This document shows, one piece after another, positions 18,973 to 28,786 of a stretch of 64,000 nucleotides of DNA. The translations under genes and the position numbers were made by a program. Below the pieces are notes generated by a model, which was given only the letters and a program-made list of their open reading frames with translations, was not told where the DNA came from and did no database searches. The stretch's first letter is position 1, and the number at the start of each line of letters is the position of its first letter. This DNA is from Vibrio sp. J1-1 (GTDB taxonomy: Bacteria; Pseudomonadota; Gammaproteobacteria; Enterobacterales; Vibrionaceae). The stretch lies in NCBI RefSeq assembly GCF_021728395.1, contig NZ_JAKKCM010000003.1:1-64000 (forward strand), in the 5' to 3' direction.

Positions 18973-21882
18973 TTAGAGTGCACGTTTGATATCCAACTCA
19001 GGAATCTGATCGGTTTCATCAGAGCCGAACGCGACAAAACCCTGGCCTGAGTTTTCCAACAGCAAGCTAATAGCGCCTTCAGGACGAGCATTGTTAACCA
19101 ACTCTGTTACATCCAGCTCAACCCACTGCTTCTTCTGCTGACTGCTAACCGTAAATTCAGCGTTGCTAGGCGTGCTGGCTGGTAACGTATTCCAGGTAAT
19201 ACCAGTTTCACTCCAGTCATTGTCTGCCAGTACGGATACATTAACCGTCTGTGACGAATCACCCCCGACATTGCGCACATGCAGCTTCAGAGTTGCTTTC
19301 TCTGCGGCCGTATCGCTCAGTTGGCTCAGGTCAAACTTCAGCACCGATTTCACTGTTTTAGTCACGCCTGCTTCAGTTGCTTCTTTATCAGCAATCTGAC
19401 CAGCCCACAGATCCCAACGTGATACAACGTCGAAGTTTTCATCAGCGTATTTGCCGCCCTGTAGCTCAGTATCCGCTACTGCCAGCAGTGTCAGTTCCGG
19501 CTGACTCGCAGCTTCCTGTTCAGCCTGCTTCTGTGCTTCCTGTGCAGCCTCTCGTTCACTGTTATCTGGTCCTTCGTTCCAGTTAAACGTCACACTCTTA
19601 CCCAGCTCAGCTGCACCACCCGGCGTAAGCACTCGGTGAGTCACGTTGCCATGAGTAGCCGACTGTAACACCAGCTCTAGGTCAGCATATTCTGCTCCAG
19701 GAGTAGAAACACTGACTGTTGGCTGCTTACCGCTTTCATCAAGCAAAACAACACTCGGCAGGTTAACTGTAATCATTACATCACCGCCAAGCTTAATGCT
19801 GCCCGCTTCATGGAATACAATACCTGTCACGCTCAACTCGCTATGACGTACCGCCTGAACTTGATTGTTGTTCTGCAATACTTCTACCGGCAATACCTTC
19901 GCGTATTCCGCGGTTTGTTCGGCGCTCTTACCCGGTGCAATCACATACTGGTACTTAGCCCCGTTAGGCTGTGAGCCATGCGCCATAGACAGCGTAAATA
20001 CATCCTTACTGACCTCTTCCGCACCACTAGTTCGACGGATCGATTTCCAAGTCCCCGTTTGGGTCTGGTTGGATACAGTACCCTGCCAGCTGTCCGGGAA
20101 TACATAACCCACATTATCATGGTGTATCCACTTAGCGTCCGTTACTGAACGGCTACCCATCTGAACTACCTGGCCATCAACGGTCACCTCTCCATTAAGC
20201 AGTACTTGGTTCACCGAAGTATTAACCAGTTCATGGTGGGTAGAGTTGATACCCGCACCCAGCGCCACAACTTCATCTGCAAAGCTGAACCACGCTTTCT
20301 TAGCCTGGGTTCGACCTTTACCTTCACCGTATTCATAGAAACCCGGCTTAGTAGAGTGAGCGGTTTGCGAGTGGCGGATACTGATATCCAGATCCATAAC
20401 AGAAACACCGTAGCGATCGTTGGTTACACCACCAACGAACGAAACATCCTGCTGCATAATACGTCCCCAATTCGCACCCTGAGCTACATATTCAGGTGCA
20501 GTAACGCCCGGAACCAGTTTCCAGTCCCATACCGGGAAGATGTTATGGTACTCGTTACCACGCTGTAGCAGGAAGGTGCTGCCGAAACTAAGCCAGAAGC
20601 CTTTCAGGTTCTCACCATTACCCGCTTCCGCTGGCTCCACTCGTTGGGAGTTCATACCAATACTGAACATATGGCCGTCCGCGGCTTTCACTGAATAATC
20701 ACTGCGCCAGAAGTGCTTAAAGCCGTTCAGACCCGAGCCTGCACCACCAAACTCATGGCGTTTAAATGCCTCTGCCTCTTCAGCTCGTTCTGGAGCCCAC
20801 CCAGCAACAATATCTATCGGCGTGTTTTCCGGCAGTGTGTCCGTATTATTAGGTGTAAACTCGGTGTTCTTAGTGCGGCTGATCCCGCGGCTCATGGTAT
20901 TGTAGTCCCATTGACCATGACGTTTTGACCAGCGCTGGCCATCCAACATATAAGCAACCAGAACATCGATTTTATCCGGGCCGAACGCCCAAGGCAGACC
21001 CTCAACAAAGTTGGCCCATTTAGCCGCTGAACTAAACCACACCGGTCCATAGCCCGAGGTATACAACTGAGGACCGTGCTGATGGAATGAATAATCGTGC
21101 TGAACGCCAGCTCCGGTACTGACCCCAATGGTCGCTTCGATGTCAGCAATCGCTTTACCGACCATCTCAGCATCATCCGCCAATATACCGTGATTCAATA
21201 CTGCCAATGCGATATCAGTACGGTTTGCCGCTTTTGGAATCGGGCTGTTCGGGTTGTTCGGAGAGTAATTCGGAACGCTCGGCAGATAAGCAGCTACTCT
21301 CTTACTTAATGCTTCACTCAGCGCATCTTTTGCCATTACGGCACTGTAACCGATTCGTTTCGGAATCCCGATATCATGCCACCACCAGTTCCAGCTTTGC
21401 GGATCCGCATCTAACCAATAGATCAGAGCGTTACTGATCGCAGTACCCAGCTCAGAATCCGGGTTTTCATTGTATGTCGCTGCCAGAATAACCAAGCGAT
21501 CCAGATGCTCTTTTGGCGACCAGCCTGGTTTTTCTATCTGCTTGTAATTGACATCATGCCAGTAACCTTCTGGGTTCCAAAACTTCTCTTTCACATTGGT
21601 GCCATCTTCCTGCTCAATTTCTCTCTCGAGCTGAAGATATTCTGCTGCCAATGCTTCTAGGGTCGTTCCCTTTTTCGTTGCTGTAGATTTTGCACTGGCA
21701 ACGAAATCAGGGATTACGCGGTTTTTCAGGGTTTCAAAGTCTTCAGCTGTTGCCTGGACTGCTTCCTGAACCGCTTCTTGTGATGCTTGGTTATTGCTAG
21801 GGGACGAGGTATTTTCTAAACAACCAGTCACCGCCATCAGTGACATAGCTAATAGCGAGTATTTAAATGTTCTCACGTTCAT
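18973..21882 (-). CDS. Polysaccharide lyase family 8 lipoprotein (chondroitin/hyaluronate lyase type)
   Basis: This 969-residue surface or periplasmic lipoprotein (signal peptide ending AVTGC, Cys21) has the PL8 alpha/alpha-barrel at about 45-400. The catalytic residues are Asn220 (KAANRTDIAL), His269 (YSFHQHG), Tyr278 (YTSGYG) and Arg332 (TMSRGISR); their spacing equals that of chondroitin AC lyase. A beta-sandwich region follows (about 400-770). A short helical linker rich in Gln, Glu and Ala leads to a C-terminal beta domain (about 800-969) with YADENFD, LKFDLSQL and WNTLP motifs, typical of DNRLRE/CBM96-like modules. It should cleave a uronic-acid polysaccharide by beta-elimination; substrate (chondroitin, hyaluronan, xanthan) cannot be fixed from sequence. 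Base composition appears more GC-rich than neighbours, suggesting acquisition. The ribosome binding site AGAAAGGA abuts the ATG unusually closely. Confidence 0.88.
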   Translation of the reverse strand: MNVRTFKYSLLAMSLMAVTGCLENTSSPSNNQASQEAVQEAVQATAEDFETLKNRVIPDFVASAKSTATKKGTTLEALAAEYLQLEREIEQEDGTNVKEKFWNPEGYWHDVNYKQIEKPGWSPKEHLDRLVILAATYNENPDSELGTAISNALIYWLDADPQSWNWWWHDIGIPKRIGYSAVMAKDALSEALSKRVAAYLPSVPNYSPNNPNSPIPKAANRTDIALAVLNHGILADDAEMVGKAIADIEATIGVSTGAGVQHDYSFHQHGPQLYTSGYGPVWFSSAAKWANFVEGLPWAFGPDKIDVLVAYMLDGQRWSKRHGQWDYNTMSRGISRTKNTEFTPNNTDTLPENTPIDIVAGWAPERAEEAEAFKRHEFGGAGSGLNGFKHFWRSDYSVKAADGHMFSIGMNSQRVEPAEAGNGENLKGFWLSFGSTFLLQRGNEYHNIFPVWDWKLVPGVTAPEYVAQGANWGRIMQQDVSFVGGVTNDRYGVSVMDLDISIRHSQTAHSTKPGFYEYGEGKGRTQAKKAWFSFADEVVALGAGINSTHHELVNTSVNQVLLNGEVTVDGQVVQMGSRSVTDAKWIHHDNVGYVFPDSWQGTVSNQTQTGTWKSIRRTSGAEEVSKDVFTLSMAHGSQPNGAKYQYVIAPGKSAEQTAEYAKVLPVEVLQNNNQVQAVRHSELSVTGIVFHEAGSIKLGGDVMITVNLPSVVLLDESGKQPTVSVSTPGAEYADLELVLQSATHGNVTHRVLTPGGAAELGKSVTFNWNEGPDNSEREAAQEAQKQAEQEAASQPELTLLAVADTELQGGKYADENFDVVSRWDLWAGQIADKEATEAGVTKTVKSVLKFDLSQLSDTAAEKATLKLHVRNVGGDSSQTVNVSVLADNDWSETGITWNTLPASTPSNAEFTVSSQQKKQWVELDVTELVNNARPEGAISLLLENSGQGFVAFGSDETDQIPELDIKRAL

Positions 21883-22129
21883 TCCTTTCTAGTTATTACA
21901 CACAGCGTTTCATCGCTGTATCGCTTATTGCGCCACTAATAATAGAAAGGATAACAACATTAATGAAACGTCGTTTTAGTAACGTTGAGATCAACATCAA
22001 AAACAAAAAAATAATAATAAAATCTTGTTTTATTATTTAATGGTCAATTGTTTAATTTGTGTAAGGCATTAATAAGAAACGGTTTAACAAGATTAATTAC
22101 CATTCTTCTCTCTTCAATGTCAGCTTCGT
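21883..22129. promoter_or_regulatory. AT-rich region upstream of the PL8 lyase gene
   Basis: This 247-base stretch has no gene. It is very AT-rich around 22005-22080, in contrast to the lyase coding sequence, and probably contains the lyase promoter. AACGTCG and TAACGTT near 21967-21986 form a weak dyad. No known operator was recognised. Confidence 0.4.
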
Positions 22130-22545
22130 ATCGAGAGAGCTTACATGCTCGGCGACAAGCTCGAGCAAGGTTATGACGCGATCATGATGCCGGGTAGCCG
22201 ACTCAGACCGATAACCTTTCGGCCAACCCTCAGGTGCTGGAATTCACTACGGGTCATATCGACAATGGTAAATACCTCTGTGTCCTAGAGTCTTCTCCAG
22301 TGAGGATACTTGGTCGACACGGATTACTAAAAGGAAAACATTTTGTTGCCAGCTGCGGGCAGGAAGGTCTGGTTGAAGAAGGCATTTACGTCGATGCTAA
22401 AGTGGTAACGGATGGCCAGTTTATTGCCGATAAAGGATTGGGCTGTAGTTTTGATTTTGCTTTTACGTTTGCACAAACCCTGCGTCTAAATGTTTTGGAC
22501 CATATTTACTATGATGGGTGGCTGGAGTCCGTACGAGGTTTTTAA
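22130..22545 (+). pseudogene. Broken DJ-1/PfpI family gene
   Basis: The open part (about 22222-22545) encodes a DJ-1/PfpI C-terminal segment with SANPQVLEF, SSPVRILGRHGLLKGK, YVDAKVVTDGQFI and CSFDFAFTFAQTL. About 20 bases earlier, in a different frame, EQGYDAIMMPG matches the preceding DJ-1 strand, and a TAG interrupts the required frame near 22194. So a frameshift separates the two parts, and nothing convincing precedes about 22130: the N-terminal third is missing. At the nucleophile position, where ICASP-like sequence is expected, LESSP is found, so the catalytic Cys is also lost. No ribosome binding site is visible for the ATG at 22234. The 5' boundary is approximate. Confidence 0.75.
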
Positions 22546-22631
22546 ATCGGCTTAATATTCACCACCAACTGAATACGTAATAGCCCTGTCGTACATTTGG
22601 TGGGGATATTTTTATGCTCCAAATAAACAAA

Positions 22632-22655
22632 CACTGAACGTATTCACGTTCAGTG
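22632..22655 (-). terminator. Probable terminator after purF
   Basis: Ten-base arms (22632-22641 and 22646-22655) form a perfect stem with a four-base loop. On the minus strand the downstream tract is T-rich but interrupted (GTTTGTTTATTT). Confidence 0.65.
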
Positions 22656-22719
22656 CTTAATATATGTTAGCTGTATTCATTTAGGATCAACCGGATTTAT
22701 CCCGGATGATCACTGGACG

Positions 22720-24234
22720 TTATGCGCCTTCGTTATGAAGTTCTAGGTTCGCTAAATCTTGCTGAATCTCACGTTGAGTTTTTGCATCATCGTTACGCAA
22801 GCCATCAAGGAAATCCAGATACTGCTGGTCGATGTCACCCGTCACATACTCACCGTTAAATACCGATGTATCAAACTGTGTAATGTCTTGGTTACCAAGG
22901 CCAACGGCTTCCACTAAATCCTCAAGCTTTTGGTAGATCAATGCATCTGCGCCAATATGCTTACAGATAGTCTCGTTGTCACGACCGTGCGCAATTAACT
23001 CGGTAGCGCTTGGCATGTCGATGCCGTAAACGTTCGGGAAACGAACTTCTGGAGCTGCTGAAACCATGTATACTCGCTTCGCACCAGAGTCACGAGCCAT
23101 CTCAATGATCTGCTCAGATGTAGTACCACGAACGATAGAATCATCAACCAAAAGTACATTCTTGTCTTTAAATTCAGAACGAATCGCATTCAGTTTACGG
23201 CGCACAGACTTCTTACGCTGTTGTTGACCCGGCATGATAAACGTGCGGCCTACATAGCGGTTTTTCACAAAGCCTTGACGGTATGGCTTGTCGATCGCTT
23301 GTGCAATTTGCAGCGCAATGTCGCACGAGGTTTCTGGAATTGGGATAACAACGTCGATATCCAGATCAGCGTAGTCTTCACTGATGCGTTCACCTAGCTT
23401 TTTACCCATTTCAACGCGAGCGCTGTAGACAGAGATTTTGTCGATGAATGAATCAGGACGTGCAAAGTAAACAAACTCAAAGATACATGGGTTTAACTTC
23501 GGATTATCCGCACATTGCTTAGTGAATAACTCACCGTCGAAAGTCGCGTAAACCGCTTCACCCGGCGCAACATCTCGAACAAAGTCAAAACCTACCGCAT
23601 CAAGAGCAACAGACTCCGATGCCACCATGTATTCAGTACGACCATTTGCTTCACGTTTACCCAAACAAAGAGGGCGGATGCCATTCGGGTCACGGAACGC
23701 AATCATACCGTGGCCAATGATCATTGCGGTTACGGCGTATGCGCCGCGAATCGTGCGATGAACGTTGGTAACCGCGCGGAATACGTCTTCTGTGGTTACA
23801 TTGCCTTTAACCGAATCGATTTCGTGGGCAAGCACGTTCAGCAACACTTCTGAGTCTGATGTCGTGTTGATGTGGCGGCGGTCTTTTTCAAACAGCTTTT
23901 GGCGAACTTCGTGAGCGTTGGTTAAGTTACCGTTGTGGGCAAGTGTAATACCGAAAGGAGAGTTTACGTAGAAAGGCTGAGCTTCTGAAGAGCTTGAACT
24001 GCCAGCAGTTGGGTAGCGAACATGACCGATACCCACTTCACCTTGCAAGCGCTGCATGTGTTTTGCTTCGAACACATCCTTGACTAAACCGTTCGCCTTA
24101 CGCAGACGAAAACGATTGCTTTCTATGGTACAAATACCCGCTGCATCTTGGCCACGATGCTGTAACACCGTTAACGCGTCATAAATAGACTGGTTTACAG
24201 GGGTTGTGCCCACGATTCCAACAATACCACACAT
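22720..24234 (-). CDS. purF: Amidophosphoribosyltransferase
   Basis: PurF makes 5-phosphoribosylamine from PRPP and glutamine, the first committed step of purine synthesis. The 504-residue protein starts MCGIVGIVG; Cys2 becomes the N-terminal nucleophile of the class II glutaminase domain. The C-terminal PRTase domain carries the PRPP loop [17 protein letters not shown] near 361-377. The length matches E. coli (505). It lies 36 bases after cvpA, the classic cvpA-purF operon. PurR control is expected from E. coli, but no PurR box was looked for successfully here. Confidence 0.98.
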   Translation of the reverse strand: MCGIVGIVGTTPVNQSIYDALTVLQHRGQDAAGICTIESNRFRLRKANGLVKDVFEAKHMQRLQGEVGIGHVRYPTAGSSSSSEAQPFYVNSPFGITLAHNGNLTNAHEVRQKLFEKDRRHINTTSDSEVLLNVLAHEIDSVKGNVTTEDVFRAVTNVHRTIRGAYAVTAMIIGHGMIAFRDPNGIRPLCLGKREANGRTEYMVASESVALDAVGFDFVRDVAPGEAVYATFDGELFTKQCADNPKLNPCIFEFVYFARPDSFIDKISVYSARVEMGKKLGERISEDYADLDIDVVIPIPETSCDIALQIAQAIDKPYRQGFVKNRYVGRTFIMPGQQQRKKSVRRKLNAIRSEFKDKNVLLVDDSIVRGTTSEQIIEMARDSGAKRVYMVSAAPEVRFPNVYGIDMPSATELIAHGRDNETICKHIGADALIYQKLEDLVEAVGLGNQDITQFDTSVFNGEYVTGDIDQQYLDFLDGLRNDDAKTQREIQQDLANLELHNEGA

Positions 24235-24270
24235 GTCCTAATCCTCGATTTGCGACAGTAGCTGGCACTA

Positions 24271-24762
24271 CTAGATAGTGCCAGAAAGAAAACTTGACGT
24301 TGCTTGTAAATGCTCAAAGAAGGGAGCGATCACACGTTTGAACTCAGGAACTAACTGTGACGCTTTCCACCAATCCGAGCTTGGGAATGCGGTAAACGCA
24401 TCCATAAAAAACAGCACCGCAGAAACAATCAAAACTCCGCGTAAACCACCAAATACCATACCAAGAATTCGGTCGGTACCTGATAGTCCTGTTTTTTGTA
24501 CCAGTTGGCCAATGACATAATTCACCACTGCACCAACAATTAATGTTGCGACAAATAATGCCGCTATCGCCGCTCCGTTACGGAACATGTCGTCTTCGAT
24601 ATTGGAGAAATAAACCGCCAATTTGGTGTAGTAGTTACTGGAGATAAAAAACGCTCCAAACCAAATCACCAAAGACAACGCTTCTTTAGCAAAGCCACGA
24701 ACTAAACTGATCAAAGCTGAAAAGCCGATCACCCCTAAAATGACAAAATCTAACCAATTCAT
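24271..24762 (-). CDS. cvpA: CvpA family membrane protein
   Basis: CvpA is a small inner-membrane protein named from colicin V production; its wider role appears to be envelope stress or bile resistance. The 163-residue sequence has four hydrophobic helices (near 5-22, 28-45, 62-85 and 100-122), with the family motif SLVRGFAKEALSL at 20-32. It is immediately upstream of purF, as in E. coli. Confidence 0.95.
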   Translation of the reverse strand: MNWLDFVILGVIGFSALISLVRGFAKEALSLVIWFGAFFISSNYYTKLAVYFSNIEDDMFRNGAAIAALFVATLIVGAVVNYVIGQLVQKTGLSGTDRILGMVFGGLRGVLIVSAVLFFMDAFTAFPSSDWWKASQLVPEFKRVIAPFFEHLQATSSFLSGTI

Positions 24763-24823
24763 ATTTTCTTCATCTTAAGTTGGCGCGCATTTTAACAGAA
24801 AAAATGCTGACGCAAACGTTTTC

Positions 24824-25423
24824 TTATGGATTTAACGGCTTAAATTTAAGCAATTGACCTTTTGAGCCAGTAATTTTTTGTAATTCTTGAACTTGTCGTT
24901 CCAGTTTACTTTTTGACACATCAGGGCCAACAATGACACGCGTAAATTCATTTTCTTGTTTCGTGTGAGCTTGATAACCACGCTTTTGTAAATCGGCAAC
25001 TAACGCTACCGCATTGTCATGATTCTTCAGCGCCATCAATTGAATGATCCATGCAGAATCTTCATATTGATTTTTCTCAACAACCGGACGAGGAGCCACT
25101 TCAACTTGCTCTGGTTGTTGAGTCTCTTCTGGCTGAGCTACCGGTTCAGGGACAGATTGCGGTTTTGAAACGGCAACCTGAGGTTCTTCTGACTCCTGCA
25201 CCACTGCTTCTACCGGAGAGTCAGGCAGTACAATGTCATCTTCGACAGGCTCGAGTATTTCGAAATTTTCCACATCACTATCAAGCTCAGGTTTGATAGG
25301 AATGCTGGCAAATTCTTCCTTGTAGTGAAGTTTTTTACCATCTAGTACATCTGGGAGCACAATCACTCCCACTGCCACCAGAATGATAGTGCCGACTAAA
25401 CGACTCTGAAATTTACTTGCCAT
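24824..25423 (-). CDS. dedD: SPOR domain cell-division protein DedD
   Basis: DedD is a septal-ring protein whose SPOR domain binds denuded peptidoglycan. The 199-residue protein has a short cytoplasmic start, one membrane helix (about 8-26, VGTIILVAVGVIVLPDVL), a Pro/Glu/Val-rich periplasmic linker (about 50-118) and a C-terminal SPOR domain (about 122-199, WIIQLMALKNHDNAVALVADL). A TTG at 25426 is in frame, but the ATG at 25423 has AAGGT upstream. It keeps the folC-dedD-cvpA-purF order of E. coli. Confidence 0.93.
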   Translation of the reverse strand: MASKFQSRLVGTIILVAVGVIVLPDVLDGKKLHYKEEFASIPIKPELDSDVENFEILEPVEDDIVLPDSPVEAVVQESEEPQVAVSKPQSVPEPVAQPEETQQPEQVEVAPRPVVEKNQYEDSAWIIQLMALKNHDNAVALVADLQKRGYQAHTKQENEFTRVIVGPDVSKSKLERQVQELQKITGSKGQLLKFKPLNP

Positions 25424-25437
25424 CAAATTACCTTTGG

Positions 25438-26700
25438 TTATTTATTACTTGCTTGCCAATGCTCCAACACCTCACCCACGGTATGGAAAGAGCCAACCAC
25501 CAAAATAACGTCGTCCGGTTGTGCGCTCGTTTTCGCACTTTCAAACGCTTCTACGGGTGCCTGGAACTGAACCTGCCCTTGAGGTAAGTATTGACACAAT
25601 TCCTCTGCGGTCGCAGCACGAGGGCCGGTAAGCGATGCTGGGTACCATTGAGTGGCAATAGGTGCCAGTGCTTCAATGGTGGCTTTTATGTCCTTATCGT
25701 GCAGCATAGCAATCACGACATGGATGTGCTTACCCGCATACTGATGCTTCACTTTTTCTACTAAATATTCAGCAGAATGTGGATTGTGAGCAACATCAAG
25801 TACGATTTCTGGCTCGCTCTGTAACACCTGCATTCGACCTGCGAGTCGAGCATTATTCAAGCCATTGACGAGGTTTATGTCAGTGATTTGCAATTCTGAA
25901 GCGCCCAGCGCCATGAGTGCGGTTGCCGCGTTTGGCAAAGGCAGTGACGGGACAGGTAAGTCTTCAAGGTCAAATGCACCACTTGTCCACTTCCAGCCTT
26001 TCTCGGTCAGTTGATAATCGAACTGGATTCCAACCTGGAAAAACTCTGCACCGATATCGTCCGCGTGCGCTGCCACAGTTGCAGGAGGTAAAGGCTGACC
26101 ACAGATGGCAGGCTTACCTGAGCGGTAGATGCCCGCTTTTTCAAATCCGATCACATTGATGTCATCACCAAGCCAGTCTACATGGTCAACAGCTAAGCTG
26201 GTGATAACAGAGACGTCGTGGTCTACAACGTTGGTTGCATCCAAACGGCCGCCTAAACCAACTTCCAGCAGGACAACATCTACCTTTTCTGTCTGAAAGA
26301 TACGTAATGCGGCAAGGGTTCCGAACTCAAATAGACTTAACGTGATATCACCGCGCTGCTTTTCTACATAGTCAAGCGCTTGACAATGTTTCGCGTCTTC
26401 TACGTCTACGCCATTAATGCGTACACGCTCGTTATAACGAATCAGGTGGGGAGAACTGTAAACACCTACTGAATAGCCGGCATCTAATAAAATCGCTTCC
26501 ATTAACGCACACGTTGAGCCTTTACCATTGGTTCCGGCAACAGTGATAACCGTCGGAGCAGGTTTAGTGAGGTTGGCTTTATTTGCTACCGCTTGAACAC
26601 GGTCTAAGCCAAGGTCGATTGCTGAGGAATGAATATTTGCTAAATAATCAAGCCACATCTCTAGAGAGGATGTGGCTTGAGGAATTGGGTTTTGGGTCAT
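25438..26700 (-). CDS. folC: Bifunctional dihydrofolate synthase/folylpolyglutamate synthase
   Basis: FolC attaches glutamate to dihydropteroate and then extends folate polyglutamates, using ATP. The 420-residue protein shows the Mur-ligase-like P-loop GTNGKGST at 56-63, LLEVGLGGRLDATN near 145-158 and the C-terminal domain motif LDVAHNPHSAEYL. It is 14 bases upstream of dedD and 45 bases downstream of accD, so accD-folC-dedD probably form one transcript. Confidence 0.97.
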   Translation of the reverse strand: MTQNPIPQATSSLEMWLDYLANIHSSAIDLGLDRVQAVANKANLTKPAPTVITVAGTNGKGSTCALMEAILLDAGYSVGVYSSPHLIRYNERVRINGVDVEDAKHCQALDYVEKQRGDITLSLFEFGTLAALRIFQTEKVDVVLLEVGLGGRLDATNVVDHDVSVITSLAVDHVDWLGDDINVIGFEKAGIYRSGKPAICGQPLPPATVAAHADDIGAEFFQVGIQFDYQLTEKGWKWTSGAFDLEDLPVPSLPLPNAATALMALGASELQITDINLVNGLNNARLAGRMQVLQSEPEIVLDVAHNPHSAEYLVEKVKHQYAGKHIHVVIAMLHDKDIKATIEALAPIATQWYPASLTGPRAATAEELCQYLPQGQVQFQAPVEAFESAKTSAQPDDVILVVGSFHTVGEVLEHWQASNK

Positions 26701-26745
26701 CTAACTTTAACCATTAATTTCTTTGGTTTTATGTTAGTTGTTACT

Positions 26746-27672
26746 TTACCCTTTTTCGTCCGCTTCTGGTACAGAATATGACTCTTCATTTGGAGATTCG
26801 TTAACCGAAACAACCAAAGGAGACTTGTGGTTAGTCATCTTAGCAATAAGACCACCCACTCGCTGACGCATTTCACGACGATCAACGATCATATCAATAG
26901 CACCGTGATCAAGCAGGAACTCGCTGCGTTGGAAACCTTCTGGAAGGTCTTCACGTACAGTTTGCTCGATTACGCGACGACCAGCGAAACCAATCAAGGC
27001 TTTAGGCTCACCAATGTTGATGTCGCCCAACATTGCCAAACTTGCTGATACACCACCCATTGTTGGGTCGGTTAGGATCGAGAAGAACGGCAGACCTTTT
27101 TCAGATAGACGCTCAAGTGCTGCACTGGTTTTCGCCATTTGCATTAGAGACATCAATGCCTCTTGCATACGTGCGCCACCACTTGCTGAGAAACAAACAA
27201 GTGCACAGTTGTTCTCGATTGCAGCTTCTACCGCTTTAACAAAGCGAGCCCCCACTACAGAGCCCATTGAGCCACCCATGAAAGAGAACTCAAACGCACA
27301 AGCTACCAGAGGCATACCTAGTAGTTCACCCTGCATTACAACCAATGCGTCTTTCTCACCGCTGCTCTTTTGAGCTGCTGAAATACGCTCTTTGTAACGC
27401 TTCGAGTCTTTAAACTTCAGCTTGTCTTGAGGCTCAAGCTCAGAACCAAGTTCAACACGGTTACCTTCGTCCAAGAATGTTTCCAAACGACGACGCGCTT
27501 TCATACGCATGTGATGGTTACACTTAGGACATACTTCTAAGTTACGCTCCAGTTCAGCATGGTAAAGAACCTGCTCACAAGAGGTACATTTCGTCCACAC
27601 ACCTTCTGGGATAGAAGCTTTACGTGAACTTACAAGATTGCTTTTTTCTAAAATCTTTTCAAGCCAACTCAT
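26746..27672 (-). CDS. accD: Acetyl-CoA carboxylase carboxyltransferase subunit beta
   Basis: AccD forms the carboxyltransferase of acetyl-CoA carboxylase with AccA and makes malonyl-CoA for fatty-acid synthesis. The 308-residue product has the N-terminal zinc finger (Cys29, Cys32, Cys48, Cys51), which also binds its mRNA in E. coli, and the crotonase-like core with [12 protein letters not shown] and [12 protein letters not shown]. The C-terminal tail is polar. About 195 bases upstream separate it from truA and should hold its promoter, including a TACACT/AGTGTA dyad at 27821-27835. Confidence 0.98.
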   Translation of the reverse strand: MSWLEKILEKSNLVSSRKASIPEGVWTKCTSCEQVLYHAELERNLEVCPKCNHHMRMKARRRLETFLDEGNRVELGSELEPQDKLKFKDSKRYKERISAAQKSSGEKDALVVMQGELLGMPLVACAFEFSFMGGSMGSVVGARFVKAVEAAIENNCALVCFSASGGARMQEALMSLMQMAKTSAALERLSEKGLPFFSILTDPTMGGVSASLAMLGDINIGEPKALIGFAGRRVIEQTVREDLPEGFQRSEFLLDHGAIDMIVDRREMRQRVGGLIAKMTNHKSPLVVSVNESPNEESYSVPEADEKG

Positions 27673-27867
27673 GGAAGACCTTTTCTCTCAACTCTTCCGC
27701 TTCATTGCGAAAGATATAAATTCGAAATAACACCGACGGATTAAACCATATCTTGCAGCTACTGTAGATAAAAAACTGGTTGTACCTATTTTTGTTATCA
27801 TAAATAGCGCATAGTTTCCGTACACTTTCAGTGTAAACTACCGATATTTTGAAGCAAGTTTGTAAAT

Positions 27868-28662
27868 TTAGTTCAAATTATCTGGTAAAAATAACGGGCC
27901 GATCGGTACACGAGGTAAATCAAACTCTTGCGGATAATCAACATCGACCAAATATAAGCCTTCTGCTTTTGCGGTCGCGCCGGCAAGTTTGCGGTCTTTT
28001 GCCTCTAACAACCACTTAATCCACTCGGGGTTTTCTTCGCCACGTCCAACTTTTATCAGACTGCCTGTAATATTGCGCACCATATGATGAACAAAAGCGT
28101 TCGCTTTAATATCAATGACAACATAATCACCATGTCGAGTCACGTTCAAATGCATCATATTGCGGAACGGACTGAGAGACTGGCAGTGAGCAGCTCGGAA
28201 TGATGAAAAATCATTTTCTCCCAACAAAAACTGCCCTGCTTGGTGCATTTTTTTCTCATCCAGCGCACCATGATAGTGACTGACACCCGAATTTAAGATC
28301 CCCGGACGTAACGCGTGATTGAAAATGATGTAGCGGTAACGACGCGCTGTCGCTGAGAATCGAGCATGGAAATCGTCTGATACTTCCTTTGCCCAGCGAA
28401 CTGCGATATCACCTGGCATGTTCGCGTTTGCGCCCATCGTCCAAGCCACCATTTTTCGATTTACGTTGGTATCAAAGTGGACAACTTGTCCAGTGCCGTG
28501 TACACCTGCATCAGTACGACCTGCACATTGCACTTCTACAGGGTGGTTTGCAACGATAGACAATGCTTTTTCTAGCTCTTCTTGGACGCTTTTTACGTCT
28601 CTCTGCCGTTGCCAACCAAAGTAGTTTGTACCGTTATACTCGATACCTAATGCGATTCTCAT
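27868..28662 (-). CDS. truA: tRNA pseudouridine synthase A
   Basis: TruA converts U38-U40 of the anticodon arm to pseudouridine. The 264-residue protein has the catalytic Asp51 in [14 protein letters not shown] and the C-terminal motif [13 protein letters not shown]. Length and motif spacing are normal. It lies between fimV and accD, the same relative place as in E. coli (usg-truA-dedA-accD), with the dedA gene absent here. Confidence 0.97.
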   Translation of the reverse strand: MRIALGIEYNGTNYFGWQRQRDVKSVQEELEKALSIVANHPVEVQCAGRTDAGVHGTGQVVHFDTNVNRKMVAWTMGANANMPGDIAVRWAKEVSDDFHARFSATARRYRYIIFNHALRPGILNSGVSHYHGALDEKKMHQAGQFLLGENDFSSFRAAHCQSLSPFRNMMHLNVTRHGDYVVIDIKANAFVHHMVRNITGSLIKVGRGEENPEWIKWLLEAKDRKLAGATAKAEGLYLVDVDYPQEFDLPRVPIGPLFLPDNLN

Positions 28663-28755
28663 CTTAACCTTCGAACTCTAAAATGGGGCGGGAAGTATAT
28701 ACCCAACTCACCTCTAGTTGCCAGTTTCAGCAAGAATGACTTAGCTAACAGAGAC

Positions 28756-28779
28756 AAAAAGGGCGGCTCGCGCCACCCC
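28756..28779 (-). terminator. Terminator after fimV/hubP
   Basis: GGGTGGC and GCCGCCC pair with one G-U on the minus-strand RNA around a four-base loop, followed by five T. It is about eight bases beyond the stop. Confidence 0.8.
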
Positions 28780-28786
28780 TATTGAT

